From NCBI GenBank assembly GCA_030248135.1, contig JASANC010002855.1, forward strand, positions 16,001-80,000: a stretch of DNA of 64,000 nucleotides, in the 5' to 3' direction. This stretch comes from Theristus sp. LFF4_11 (taxonomy: Eukaryota; Nematoda; Chromadorea; Monhysterida; Xyalidae). The translations under genes were made by a program, and so were the position numbers. The number at the start of each line of letters is the position of its first letter. The first letter of the stretch is position 1. The notes below the pieces were generated by a model, which saw only the letters and a list, made by a program, of their open reading frames with translations, had not been told where the DNA came from and did no database searches. Of this stretch, positions 12,430 through 26,800 are shown piece after piece.

Positions 12430-12590
12430 TTCTGTGGAAAGGGTGCAGGTCAGCTCCTTTTATGCTCATTGAAATTTGGTGTTTTTTCGAAATCGTATTC
12501 GAAAATCGTTATTTTGGAATTTTAGTGCGAACGACCAATAATGATCCATATTATGCCGGCATTCGCTGTCCGCTTCGCTCTCAAATTGGC
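12430..12590 (+). repeat. Dispersed repeat shared with 58445-58585
   Basis: Shares the tract TTATTTTGGAATTTTAG, the following GCGAACGACCAA, and CCATATTATGCCG with 58445-58585, plus TGTCCGCTTCGCTC in both. The repeat ends just upstream of the first methyltransferase exon found. Confidence 0.6.
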
Positions 12591-12656
12591 ATGATTTGCC
12601 TTCAAAAAGCTGAAATTTGAAACAGCGGAACCAAAAAAGTGAACATTTTCTTGCAG

Positions 12657-13823
12657 GATATACGATTGTCATTGAACTTCCATCCTCTATTGTGCCACTG
12701 ACAGGGAACGATGCTGCGCAAGGTGAAGTCGTTCAGTCACGTACGGATCTTCCAGCTGTCGAAGGACAATCAAAAAGCAACAATCATCTCAATGAACAAC
12801 ACGAACTCGGTATCACGGTGTTACGATTGCCCGACCTGACCGCGTGCAGCATGACCAAGGTGCGCCGACGACACAAGATGGACGACGAACGTGCGCATCC
12901 GTACTATTATCAACGGTACGAGCCGTTGTTGTGTCCGTACAAACTAAAGAATCATTCGTTCTCGTTGGTCGAGATCGGTCGTGGCTCCGGCGCGTCCACA
13001 ATGTTCTGGGTCGACTATTTTCCAGCGGCGACCATTGTCTCGTTGGACATTGCGAAATGGCCCGGTGCGCCCGAACGTCAACCACCATCGTCTCGAGTGA
13101 AACTGGTGAAAGCAAGTAAAGTTCACAGTAGGAATAATTTGAAAGCACTTCGCAATTTTTTCTGCTGTGTGAGCTTTATTGACATTTGGACAACTTTGAA
13201 GGTGTGGAATAAGTTGCACTGAGCAGCACTAACGCTCAACAAAGACATTGTCTAAAAATTTAAATGTGGCGTAAAAAAAGTGTTTGCAAAAAAAAGAGAT
13301 ATAAATGAGACATGTTTGTGAGTTTTTCTTCAGGGGCGGCAAGCTGATGAGCAGGTGCTGCGGCGCATATGTCACGACCATGATAATATAGACATTGTCA
13401 TTGACGATGGTTCACACATGAGTGTTGACGTTTTGGCAACATTCAAGGTTTGTTGGAAACCATTGTTCAATTGCAACCATGATTATATTATTTTATCTTG
13501 CCGAAAAAATATTTATGCAGACTCTATTCAAGTGTCTCCGATCTGGCGGGCTGTACGCTGTTGAAGACATTCAAACTAGCTACTGGTCTGGTAAACCATA
13601 TTGGGGAAGCTGTGATCCACAAAATCCGCGCACAAGCGTGAACTTCTTCAAGTCTTTGGTCGACCAGCAGAACTATCGTGAAATACCAAAGGACAATCCA
13701 TTTTATGAAATCGCGTCATACGCTGAGGATTTAGCAGAGCTGCATTTTTATCATAACCTGATTGTGATTGTGAAAGGAAAAAACGACCATCGGAGCAATT
13801 GGCCTGAAGGTCATCATTGTTAA
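12657..13823 (+). CDS. Class I SAM-dependent O-methyltransferase, MycE/macrolide-sugar type, 3 exons seen
   Basis: Exons 12657-13120, 13334-13447 and 13521-13823. The last two joins are phase 0. The first exon starts in phase 2, so either a 5' exon is missing or translation begins at the ATG at 12851, which gives 228 residues (MTKVRRRHKMDDERAHPYYY). Motifs seen are the SAM loop EIGRGSGAS, then a post-strand acidic residue in IVSLDIAKW, IVIDDGSH, and EDIQTSYW near the C-terminal half. IDDGSH and ED(L/I)QTSYW are hallmarks of the metal-dependent bacterial sugar O-methyltransferases of macrolide pathways (MycE-like). Introns show it belongs to the host genome. The substrate is unknown; a glycan or glycolipid sugar hydroxyl is a guess. 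The first donor is AAA/GTTCAC, chosen for phase. Confidence 0.8.
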
Positions 13824-14802
13824 CAGTTGATTGACACCGTGTTTGGTTTAAAAACAATCCTAGGATTTACTGTGATGAATAAGTTTTTTTTTTCATTCGT
13901 AACCATTTGTTCATTGTAATTTCATAATATTCGTCAACCGTAACCACCCTGATAAAATCATAAAATATAAATCGTTTTAAATATATAAATAAACCATTGA
14001 AAATATGAACGAAACAGCAGCAGAAACATTTATTATCACCGATTGTGTTAAAAGAACCGTGTGAAGTAAGTGGGCGAAAAAGAGAAAACATTTCAATCAA
14101 AGATGTTGAGAAACGTATGTAATAAACACCCTATACAACTTTACGGAAAGAAAAGCATTTCATGTTTCTGTCAGTTTATAACTCACACGACATGCACTGT
14201 AAGCTCAGAATTATCACCCTTTCAAACAGTTTAATTTGAAAATAAATATGATTTACAATTTTAATGCGGGAATTTACATGTAATTTTCTAGGCTGCTGTG
14301 ACACTTAGATATTTTTTTCAACAAAAGAAAAAATTGATGAGCGCAAAAAACTTTGTTTCAAACGACATACACAAGAACATTTTATCACAGGTGACAATGA
14401 CAGCAGTGCTGTTTTGATAAATATTTTGTTTTTTAGGGTTTGACATAAAATAAAATATCAAAGCAAGTCACACTGTGAATAACAGAGAATATCACAATAT
14501 CAACAGTTTGAAACCACAACAATTGGGAGAATTAAAAACCAATTCAAACAAATTGAAAATTTTAGTTAGTAGCGCTATCAATTCAAATTGTGCTGGCAAA
14601 AACAATGAAGTGAACAATTCTTAACGCAACATCGCACAAAAAAAACAAATGATAAACGAATTTTAAATTTTTGAATCATAGTTGTCAATGAAGTGTTGAA
14701 ACAGATAGAAATTTAACGGCCAACAAATTATGTCATTAGCTTTGCACTCAGCGACCAAAACCATTGAATAAACTGAATGCGGATGCTTTCGATCGAGATG
14801 GG
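13824..14802. other. AT-rich intergenic region between convergent genes
   Basis: Lies between the 3' ends of the methyltransferase (plus) and unc-31 (minus), so it should hold both 3' UTRs. It is very AT-rich with AATAAA-like hexamers on both strands. No other gene is visible. Confidence 0.5.
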
Positions 14803-17800
14803 TTATCGACGGCTGCTCCACTGTCCAGTGAACTTTCTTCTTCTGAGCAAAAATTTTTTATCTTTTAACGGATTGTTAGAACCAAGAGGAGAAAACAGAC
14901 CGTTACCATGTGACGGTGTCGGCTGATGCGGTGACGGGGCGCGAGCAGCAGGCTGCGCAACTGTGGACGGCGCGGACAATGCTGCGTTTGTCTCTTCTAA
15001 GTACAACCGCTTGCAAATGCTCTGATAAGCGCGCGAGTTTAATTTTTCCTCTTCTATGCCTTGCATTTCGAATTCACCGAATACTTTCTGCAAGCAATAC
15101 AATGCTGGTAATAATGTTTGCGTGACAATTTCGTTTGTTAGTTTAGAAAACGCTTGCAACTAGCATGGAAAAGTATGTTTTTTTAAACCTGTCAGATTTC
15201 GGAGTACGAAACAAAACGAATAAAAAAAGAAACTGAAATGAGGTTTGGCTGGAATCAAAAACCCCATTTGTGGCCAAAGATGGCTTCTTTTTAAACCGAT
15301 TCCATTCTGTATGCTTTTGATGCTCTGTACATATTCTGTAAAAAATTGACTGGTTTAAAAAACATACTGTACCTTTACGATGAAAGACAAACAAGTCAGC
15401 TGGTATGGTGCTAAGGATCGCTCCAAACGTTCAGTGAGCCAATTGTTAATGAGTTTCATTTGGCCTTCGTACCAATGCTGAAATGATGTTGCAGTGCAGC
15501 GTTGTTAAAATGTTGTTTTATGCAAATTAACGGAACGCAGACCCGTAGTGCAATCAGTCACTAACCTCGAACATGCTAATAACCCAACATTCATCGATGA
15601 CTAATTGTCGCAGTTGTTCTGAGCATGCCCGTTGAAATGTCACGTACTGGTGTCCGCTGTGTGATGCCTGTTGTGAAGACGTTGTAGACCGCTGAAAAGA
15701 AATTGACAAAATTTTTACATTTGTCAAATTTGCAAACTAAAACATAATAAACAATAGTCAAAGTTCCCAAAAACCCAACAGCAGCGTATAGCCTCAAGTG
15801 GTACCTTCACAAAGTAGTTAAAATGCAAATACAATCATGCAGCAAGAAACACTAAACACAAATCATAGTTCTACCAATGCAAACAACACATAATGCCGGA
15901 CAAGAGCGAATTTACCGTTTTCTTCATGCTATTCAAGGCCAAGCAAATAAAAAAAAACATATCCTTTGGCACCAAAAATCACCAACACTAACAAATCACA
16001 AGCAAAAATAAAAATTATAATTACAAGGTCCAGTTCAGATTTCGTTTGGGTCGTAGACTCCGATCCAGTATTGTGGCAGGTATCCTCTTCGTCTACAACC
16101 AAATCCGTTTGAGACAACGCTTTGGCTGCTACTTTATAGCTGGCTTTGGTTTCATTGGCTTCGGGCGATTCTATAGCCGTTAAATCGCTGGTGCTGACGA
16201 ACTTTTCCACTTTTCGCTTAAAAAGAAAACACTGACAAAATAACTAGTGCGATAGTGTTTGAGCAAAGACTAGAACACTACAAAACTAACATTTCATAAA
16301 AACTAAACGAAACAATCAATTTGAGCAGAACTTCACTTTTCATAAATTTAGTCACACAAACACGCTCGGTCATTGTGCCAAAGAAGAAGAGACGAGACAA
16401 CAGTGCAACATTTAGTGAAAAAGACAAAAACATTAATCGCCGGAAAAATTGCAACCAATTGCGTTTTAAAGAACTATCAATAGGTTAGTACGGTTTACAC
16501 CACTCTGAAATACCTGTTGAGGCGAACTGTGAGGCGACGTGTCCCCGACCAAACTTTTCATCTAACATGCGTAGTTTTTACTTTAATTGCAAGATAATGA
16601 GCTATTAAAAATTGCGCATTACTTAAGCGTGAAATCAGAAGGCAATCACCGCGTGAAAAACATAAATATGACAAGCAATTTAACGGTGTTTAATGGTGCT
16701 TCTTGATGCCACGATATGTGAGCAGCATCATGCTTTAAACTAAGATGATTGACTTAAAAAACTTCGTTAGCTAACTATGACATCAATCTGGATTGTGTTT
16801 CAAAAAAAGCTGACCTTTTCTATGCTGAAAAAGAGAAAAACATAAACACAACATGAAAATATACCTTGCTAAATAGACCTCCAGTTTTTGGCTGAAATAA
16901 TAAAAAATAATGAAATATTGTGGGCGGATTTACTTCACGAAGATCATAAACAAAGCAATAGATTGAAAAAATTTAGAAAGAATGCCACAGGCATTTATGC
17001 AGTGCTCGAACACGGCACACACAGAAAAGAAGAACGCCAAGACAATTCAAAAAAATGTCAAAGCTGTTGACATGATAACACTTATTTTTGTTCACACAAT
17101 TTTATTCACAGCAGTTCACAGCAACCAAATAATTAATTCGTTGCTCAAATCTTTTTAAATCGAACTTTTGCCGGAAACCTAAAAGGTTACGCAACTGACC
17201 GCAAATGACAAGATGGTGCCAATTGGATTGCCTTCGTCGTACCGAGCCAGCTTGCCTAAGGTGTTTTCGAGAACGGCAACGAGCTGAATTGTTAGTTCTG
17301 TTTTTAATTCAATTACGACACGCAGGTAGCACACGTACTTGAGAAATAACAACTAACCTTCTCAACCACAGTTACTTGCATATCGTTGAGCATTTGTTCT
17401 AGTGCTTCGAGCAGTTGTTGCTGTGTTCTTGTCTGCAGCATGAGAAAAAAACAAATAACACTTTTTACCTAGGCTAACTCAAATGCGAAAAGAACACAAT
17501 CAAGTGTGGCGCCCATCAAGTTTTTCGTTGACATTGTTCAACACTTAAAAAACTGCGTGGATGTGCGCACACTCGTGCACCAACGTCTAAGCGTGCGTCA
17601 ACATATTGGTACTGTAAATTCTAATTCACTCAAGGTAGTGCTCAAACGATACATTATAAATGATAAATTCTGTAAACTATGCAAGCAAAAATACACTTCT
17701 AGTTTAATTTGTACCGCTTCCGCTGATTCATTGCTGATATCGAGTTTTAACGCGTGGTTCTTTGCATCGAAGACAACATTTATTTGCACACAGATTTCAA

Positions 17801-20800
17801 TAGGAACCACATAGTCAGTGGTTTTACGCGCACGAGCCATCCACTGTTCGAAGTGATGCATTGTGCTGAAGTGCTTCGTCTTTTTAAGCATGCAAAACTT
17901 TGGTTTTTACAAAAATTCTGCTTTAACACCATTTTCGCCCCACATACGTCGCGGCGCATTTGCCAATCATTTCAGTTGTCAGCTGACGCATTTTCAGATC
18001 TAAAGTTTGCGCAAAGGTTGCTTGGGGCCAATGCAAATCATCAATAAATTGCGTCAGCGCATCCAGCTTCCAGAATAAATCCTCCGATGTTGCGCATCCG
18101 TTGCTGAATAAACACACCAGCTGAACAGTTACTGATGAGAATATAACACAACATTGAAATAATTTTTTGCTGATTTCTAACCTCCGTACTTCCCATTTGT
18201 CTTTGACGAACCCTCTGTCTATCGATTGACTTAATGAGTGTTCCATCAGCTCTACGTACCGGACGACTTTAGGTGCAAATTGAGTGATAAGCTTTGCGTG
18301 AAAGAGACCGAGTTTTAGGTTTGCTGAAAATGATTAACGATTTGTCAGGTACAAACCATTTTGTAAAAATTCAATCAAAAAACAAGCTAACCATCTTGGC
18401 AAAGGTAGTCGTTTAACAACTGAAACAGTGGAAAAGAGTCCCAACTATCTGCGGGTTGAACATCTAACGCTGAATCCAGGTCCACTGCGAATAGTGACCA
18501 AAATATTTCCGCATGCTCCGTTAGTAAATCCGCAAACCATGAAAAAGCCTGCAGATTTTGTGAAATGAAACTAATGAACAACAGAAAATATCGTGCTATA
18601 GAATTTGTTGTATGTTTTCAAAAAACCATCATACTTCTCCGTGATGTTCCTCATTTTCACGCAGCAACTCTACACACAACTCAGCCACCCGAATCATGTC
18701 TTCGATGCGTTGTTGAGGGGAGATATCATCGCTCATTCGCTCTGTAAAATAGTTTAGTTCAATTATTTCTCTGACAAAATTTAGCTAAGATTACAAGGAT
18801 CACAGTAGACAGCAACAAACGTTCTAGTTTGGCCTCGTTGCAAATTCGTGTGTAATTCACTAACGCTGCCTCTTCAAGACATTTGCGAATAACAGCTCGC
18901 ACCTCTTCTGGTGCTACCGGTGTCACAACATCTTTCATTAAAACCTGCGAGATTTATTTCAGCAACTAAATATAGTAATTCAGCAAGTAAAAGCTTTGCC
19001 GTTATTGGTTATGAAAGCTATTTCGAAGAAACACACCCGCTCAAGTAATGAAAGTGTACTTTTCAAAGCACCATCCGGACGTCCAAATGGAAAACAGTAT
19101 CTGAACAATTAAAATACGCGCGTCGAATGATGCGAATTGTAAACTCAAGTTTATGTTCATTGTTTAAACTTATGTTTAGACTTGCCTGAAATTTTTGATC
19201 TGTTTTTCTAGGAGCATCCTGAGGCGCTCTTTGACGTTTTGAAATTGTTCTTTTTCTTCCAGTGTCACCGTACCTACACCATCGGGCCTACAAATGGTAT
19301 TGCCTTTTTGATCCTGAATCACATGCACTGCAGCAATTGTGATCAGTCAAACAGCAATAATAGTAACAGTAATAATAATACAAAAACAATACCGATTGCC
19401 GTGAACGTGACTTGCACAGAATGCGAAGCTGTAGTGTATTAGCGTTGGGTCAATAATGTGTCCAAGTTCAGCTTTATTCAAAAGGTCGTTCAACAATGAC
19501 ACATGCCGATGACAGCCGCGGACCATGTTTCTCGCACAGTACTCGTCCAACACAAAAACTTGACCCGGTGAAAACCAGCCCTGAATATCCAGTAAGCTAT
19601 AGTAAGCAACTGAATGCAATAGCGCTAAATGCAGAATGTGTTGTTGTTGTTGTGACGTACCAATGAACATATTGATTCTTGCATTCTGAACTCTAGCGTT
19701 AGTGACTGAAGACGTGCAAACATGTGATCGTGGTTGAATCGTACCGCATCGGCTTGAATGAATTCATCCATACCGTGCTTTCTTGCTCGATCGTGCACTA
19801 AAACGAGGAAAACTCGGTTTTCAACCATGCCAAACAAGCATCAAAACCAAATAAAAGCACACTACTTACCGTCGGATCCTTTAACACCAGTTTTGCTGGT
19901 TTGTTTTGGAGGCACTGGTTTATACGCTTGACCCGTTGCTCTGAAACAAAAGCTGCAATCAAATTTCAAAAATGCGAAATTTTAAATTTTTGAGAAACAA
20001 AAGTTATCCAACAAAAACTTTTAAATGTTTGATACTTTTGGAAAATCAAAAACGGTTTCGTTTTTAATTTCGCAAGACTGCATTTTACAAAAATAAAAAC
20101 ACTGTGTCAAACTTAACCGAATACCAAATTTACTTGGGTAACTTGGTAACTGACTTGCTTTCCTTATTGCAATATTACGGTTGAACATGTTACTCGTTTG
20201 TTCTATTGTGTGCTCTCAGAAAACTCAGAAAGCAGATTATCAGTTGACTGTTAGTTATTACTTGACTGTCGAGAGTAAAAAAAGTTCACGTAAAATACTG
20301 TTTAAAAACAATACTTTTGATTTGTATTTGTGATTTTGAACAGGAGGTGCCAAGTTCTCGTAATTGGATGCTAAGAAAACTTGAAAAACAAAACAGTTAT
20401 AGATCGTTAATAAAATCGTTTTTTGGCATACAAAAACCGGTTCCTTCCATTCCTATCCATTACCTGTATAAGGCTTGCACCCAAAGGTGACGTTCATTTT
20501 CGTCGTCGGATGCGAACTTTAGCTCTTCACCTTCTTTGAATGCAGTAAAGAAAAACTTTCCTCCGATAGGTTGGAGATCTAAAGAATACAATTGTGGTTA
20601 AAGTTAAATTGACGTTTTAAAGTGCGATGAAAGCCACTGACCTTTTAGCAGAAAAAGTGTTTCATAAGACCTACTCCCACTACTGAGGTTGTCACACAAA
20701 ATTCCACTTTTTTCAAAATTTTTGATTTTAAATTTACATGGGGAGATCTTATATGCAAGACTTTACGGTACATATCATTGCAAACTTGTTCAGCACTCTA

Positions 20801-23800
20801 CGAACCGAGATCCGGCTCGGGACAGTAGTCCACGGTGAATCCATCCATAGCTAGGAATTCGGTTGGTTCAGCTTTTCTCTCTTTGAAGCTACACATGGCG
20901 AACGTGTATTGTGATACCTAAAAAACGTTTGTCTCGTTTTTTACTGTTATTGTAAAAATGACGAGTTCATATATTCTGACAAACCTGGACCAAACAAAAG
21001 TATCTTCGCTTCCATTTCTTCCAGGTAACTTTGCCGAGAGCATAGCAATAACTGCAGTACTTGAGATTTTGTGGTTTTTCGATTCGCACGGCGATTCGAA
21101 TTTTCAAATTCTGATCAGTCGACGACTTTGGAACAGTCATTTTGTACCATTCAGGCGTGCGGGCACTATTTGGTGTCGGTTTTATCAACACCTATGAACG
21201 AAAATGTAGAATGTGGATAATTTTAAACGTTTTTAACATGGGTCTCATATTCTTGAAATAAACATGCAAAAATAATGGCGAGTCAAGTTTAAAAAATGAA
21301 TATTATGAAACTCGAGCACTCAGAGAGATATGAATTGGACATTTTTTAATTTATACAAGCCAAAACTTATAACGATAACAACACAGCAAAACTAATACCT
21401 TTCCCAATTCTTTGTCATCCAATGCAAAAAGGCTGCGATTTTCTGCGTACAATTTTACTCGTATATACGGCAGTACATGCTTGGTAGTGAAATCGCCTTG
21501 CGTGTCCCACCTGGATATACGAATCATGTTATTGTGCTCTAAAAATACATTTTTAAGAAAGTTTAAAATTAACCAATAATTAATAAAAAGCGGGTAAATA
21601 TATAAATTTTATACTGTGGCTTTGACGCTTCAGCATGATCAGTTTGCAAACGCTCACTGCCTTCAAGTTCCATAGTGCAATAAACAATGCTTGACCCTGG
21701 CACAGATTTCAAATCCTTTGCTTCAAGAATAACGATCTGCAAAATGTAAACAAGTTGCAACATTGTAAGTTTGCTTTTGTTACCGCAATAAAAACACTTA
21801 ATTTTTAAAGACATAACCTCCATTTGAAATTGAAGCACCACATCTGATTTAGATAAGCTGCCACCCTCTTCGAGATGTATCGAAGTGGAAGAAGAACGCC
21901 GTTTTAAGCTAAAATGAATAAAACTATTTTTACAAACCAAAATTCTATCACGGAGAGGACATAAGAAAAAAATAAATGAATGCCATTCAAAATCAAAGCA
22001 ACATTTGCAAAAATCGAAACCTTGCAACCTTGCAAGTCCTCCCCCCGCAGCCAATTTCAATTTGTAAAATGTTGTTTCAGTTTTGAATTACACTCCTTTT
22101 AGTGACTTTTCTATCACCCAGAACACAAAGTTGTTGCTTTAAAAATTGAAGAGCTTTATTTTGATAATCGTGCAATGTCATGCAACACCGAAAAATACCA
22201 CAAAAACGATTTGACATGTAGAAACCCTAACAAACATGCAACATAATAAACACACTTCATAACAAAGAAAAAACGAGCTTGCAAAAAAGTAATAGGACCA
22301 CAAAACGAATCAGTTACACCAAAGTAAGTGTGCAAGCTACACAAAGTATACAAAGCAGTAAAAAGTTGCAAAGCAGAGTACTTTGCAACAAAGTGAAACA
22401 TGCACCGATACTCATACTCTGCTAGACATCCAAACATCCCAGAAAGCCGCGCATACCCAGAATTCTAAAATCGCTTTAAATAAAACACGTTCGCCTGCTT
22501 ACAACGCAAACACCGGATAATACTTGAGGACGCCCAACAGCCATTGACCAAATATACCGGACAACAGATACGAACCAACCGACGGGCACCAGCCGCAAAT
22601 CAGCGGCCGATTCCTGTAGGCACAGCAAACACTAAAACAGGATGCATAACGGTAACACTAAAACGAAGCAATGATTGCATGGTGCCAAATACATTACACA
22701 CTGTAAAATTTTGTGCTTGTTTTGTTGCAGTTAACTTTTTACCTTGTTATTAGTTTTCATCTACACATACGTACACATCACCACATCACAACAAGTTACC
22801 CAATTTGAGGTCGAGAGTAACATGACCATCCATGCTGCTACACAGACAACAACACCACAGTGCGAACTTAGCTGTGCATAATGCGCATGCAAATAAAATA
22901 CGATCACACTCTCACAATGTACACACCTGTTAAACAAAGACAGATCTTCGATGGATCGCGATCTGAAAGAAGTCCATGGTATGGAGTCTGTGAAAATATG
23001 ACTCGTTTGGAACTTTGTTGAAACTGTTTTAATAAGTGTACCGATGTCGTAAGTTAATTTTGTGCCTATAATCGCTTGTTCATATTCTCTGAATAAGTTT
23101 GAACATAGACGCATGAGGACCATATTCAACATAGCTGGTTGGCATAGGCTTTTTTACATTTTATTATTATCTATTCGTACGAAGGAGGCGGAGTAATGTT
23201 GAATGGTGTGTGGAAAAGCCGCACAGCTGAAAAAATGTTTCGCGCCAGAACGTAGTTTGAATATGAATTAAAATAAATTTTGTTTAGTGAGAAAAGATTG
23301 ACTGGTTTTTTTCTCAATTGCTTGCACAAATCTGTCGTCAGAATACGTTAAGTTGTGCTGATTTCAAAATGCCGCGCAGCCTTGAAACATTTTCTCTATC
23401 TGCGTGCAAACGCATATTGGGTCACGTTTAATAAGAAAGATAATAATTGTTTCACATTTCAAATTTTAGCCTTCGCGAATTTCAGTGGCGACCAAAAGTT
23501 TGGAAACCCCCATGCGCGCGTGTGTGTGGTGATAACCAAGCACACGTTATCATAACGGTCACACCTGCCGTTGGTGTTTCACATGGCATTGAAAGCAATG
23601 CGTACTATGGTGTGTGTAAAAAATAGCACGGCGTTATTTTAGTTTTTGTGTGCTGTAGTGGACACTGTGGATTGACTATTGCTCTGTTCCAAAAAACAAG
23701 CAAACATATTTTCTTATGTGCACAGTCATAATAACGCAAATATTACCCATCCAACGCGCGCGATATGCAGCGCACGCAGGGGTTTACAAAATTTTGGTCG

Positions 23801-26800
23801 CTGCTGTATGTTCCAAAAATAGCTTGTAAATTACATGCAACGATGATGATGAAGCATGCTGTAATGCATAACCTGTTGGTTGCACATGGAGGACACACGT
23901 TATTAGCAAAAAAGATGTTGCTTTAAGGGACGAGGTGCGAATAAAAGCTCTGAGCAATTTTTGACAATGTTTGTAAAGCAAAGTAATGGTATTGCTAAAA
24001 GTGAAACAACGCGTTTACACAAACACACAGAGGCACACAACATCAATCAACAACGAACTCACAATGAATTTGAGGTGGATCTATAAAATAATAAAACGGA
24101 GATCAAACAATGCACCTGAAAAACAATTGATTTCCAATTTCTGATATTTTCCGCCGACATACTGAATAATTGAGAAAACTATATCCAAAATATAGCAGAA
24201 AGTTTTATTACCGAGATTTTCCTTTTTTGCCAGCTGAGCCTCCGCTGCCGCGGACGTTTGTAATGGGCACAGATTCGAGATTCGTAATCAATAAATTTAT
24301 GCTGGAACGAACTTCGTCAATGAACAAAGTTTCCATGTCTTTCACAACGAATTTGGGCATCAACCGACGGTCCTGGAACTACGTGCAGGTTACGTGCAAT
24401 ACGTGCACACACGAACTCATTGGGTTTTGCAATATTCACAAACCTTCTGCATTTCTTCAACCAATAACTTTCGTGTGTCAACTTCACGACGTATTGCTGC
24501 AGCTTGCTCGTCGGGATTATCGAGCTAGAAATTGTTCATTCAAATTTATAAAACTAACTTAGTGTTGGTTGGTTATCGTATGGTGTGACTGCTTTGATTT
24601 TCTGCTTCCTTGTTTGAAACAAAACAGCCACTACGCCCAATTTGACTTTTAGCATTAATTATGTTTGTGAGTAATGTAAGTAGAGTTGAAAGCACAATTT
24701 TCTGCTGAGAAAAATAAAGAAAACTTTACTTGCGATTGTAATCTTGTATAATAAACCTTAATTCCTGACCTGAAGGGCATTGAATATCAGCTGATGTTCA
24801 AACTTTTTAACGCCAAGTATTTGTTGAAACATGTCGAATAGTTGGTCCTTGCCGAGTATCAAATCTGCATTTGCTTGTTGTCCGGGCCGACTTCTACTGG
24901 CTCTGAAAAAAAAACAATACCGTTACACACTGCTAAATTTTGACTTTGTGTCTGCTGATCAAAATTGTCTGCTAAGCTCAAATGAGCTCAGCGACACTGG
25001 AAACAATTATATACAATACAACATTAATCAGAAAAACTGCTAAATTGCAATCATCTGCAGCAGTACCGAAATTGAGGGGGTTGGGCGCCCTGGCACAAAG
25101 TTGCGCCTCGTGGGGAATTATAGTAAGGTTTATCGATCATGTCACGTCATCCATCCTTTATGCATCCGTATGGACGTCGAAGTACGGAGCATAAACGATC
25201 GCGAGTTCTGAGACCAGACGTTGGTTGGCGTAACATGTCGGATTGCTCTTTTTTACTGCATTGAAACGAGGTTTCAATACGAAGGTGACGTGCCGTGCCG
25301 GATATAAATTACGACGGCTAAACGGACCTTATAATCTGACAACAAGACTTACAACGAACTTGCCTGTTTTTGCTGTTGTCTTCATCACCGCGCGTTATGG
25401 TGTCAAACTTGGTCATCCAACTGTTCAGCACTGTTTCTTTGCTAAGGCCGTCAATTTCCGGTAAACTTAAAAGCGTTATATTGTTTTCAGTAAACAAGCA
25501 AGTAAAAATTCAAAAATACAAATTTTGATTGACGTTGACTAAAAAAATGTTGGACGTGTAGATGGTATACTATTGAAATACTATTTAATACTTTTTTATT
25601 TTTGCATATTGGCCAATCAAAAATAGTATTGTTTCAAATCATACTGTTTTACCAACCATTAAATACTGTCAGTACTAGTTCTCACCAGTAAAATACTTTT
25701 TGTATGTTGAAGAAAAGCATCAACGTCTGTAAAAGTAGCCGAAACTATCTATACACTCAAAAACTTTTAAGCCAATAGTATACCATCTGTAGTTTGACGC
25801 ACTGTACCTTTTAATTCGTTTTTCGATGTTTAACCGAAAAACTTCTCGAAAATCATGAGCAGAAAAACCACCGGCAGAAACAACGTTTTGCACCCGATCA
25901 GAGCGAAGAAAAACCTGAAATGTGACAATAGATATGTGTAAAAGTTTTAGTAGTTTCGAAAAGTAATCATTCTATCGTGAAATTAATTCCTTTTTACATA
26001 CTCATTTTATTATTTATTTATATCTAGATATAATATATAACATAATTTTTATGTTCCTTACTTCGAAATACGATTGCACAGCGTTGGTGAATGCCTCATC
26101 AGCTGCAATTTGGGTATCACCGCGAAGGAAGCTTTGGAATCGATCCTTTAGCTTGGCTAAATCGGATTTCGTGATTTTCACTTGTCTTCTCGCCATGTCA
26201 GTAGGCTGCTTTGCATTGAAGTGATATGCAATACATTTGGCCACGAGCACGTACAACTGCATTCGTTGTCGGCGATCTTCTTCTTCTCTTTGAGCGCTGA
26301 CAATAAATAAGCACTAAATAAAAAACCGTTCTTTAAGTGTACCAAATACAATGAGGGGTTTGTACTTTGTATGTCTCTTGACATTGAATGTGATGCAATA
26401 AAATTGCAATTTTATCTTAAACATAACGACACTTGAATAAAAAAACCAACATCATGGACAAAAGATAGTGATTCCGCTTGAAGTGTCAAAATCCCCCCCC
26501 CCCCAACTGACTTCAACAGCGTATGTTCGTCAGAGTTGACTTGGCCAACACCAACAGCATGCGCAGACGAGAACGTCGATGTGGATGTTTTCGTGACGCG
26601 ATATTCATGGCTGACCATGCTGTCTGTCGGCGACTGCGAGCGCTGCCGTGCCGACGGCGTTAAACTTTGTCGCGGCGTCACCGACTCGTCTGGACTATGT
26701 TGACGACTAGCAGCTGTGAATTCCGGTTGTGTCGAGGTCGGCGTTAACGCTCTCGGCGGCCGCTGGCCAATGTTCGGTGACACCGAAAACGATGGCTGTG

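Larger units (their letters stand above)
10148..12656. other. Gene-free region with three repeat copies
   Basis: AT-rich sequence upstream of the EF-hand gene and of the methyltransferase. It contains a fragment of the 48-kb retroelement terminus (11394-11560), a family A element (11629-11961) and a dispersed repeat (12430-12590). The region may hold a missed 5' exon of the methyltransferase; I cannot place one with confidence. Confidence 0.5.

Noticed and set aside
12139..12525. 128-residue plus-strand frame upstream of the methyltransferase
   Set aside because: Its second half overlaps a dispersed repeat (also at 58445). I find no motif and no donor that joins it in phase to the first methyltransferase exon.
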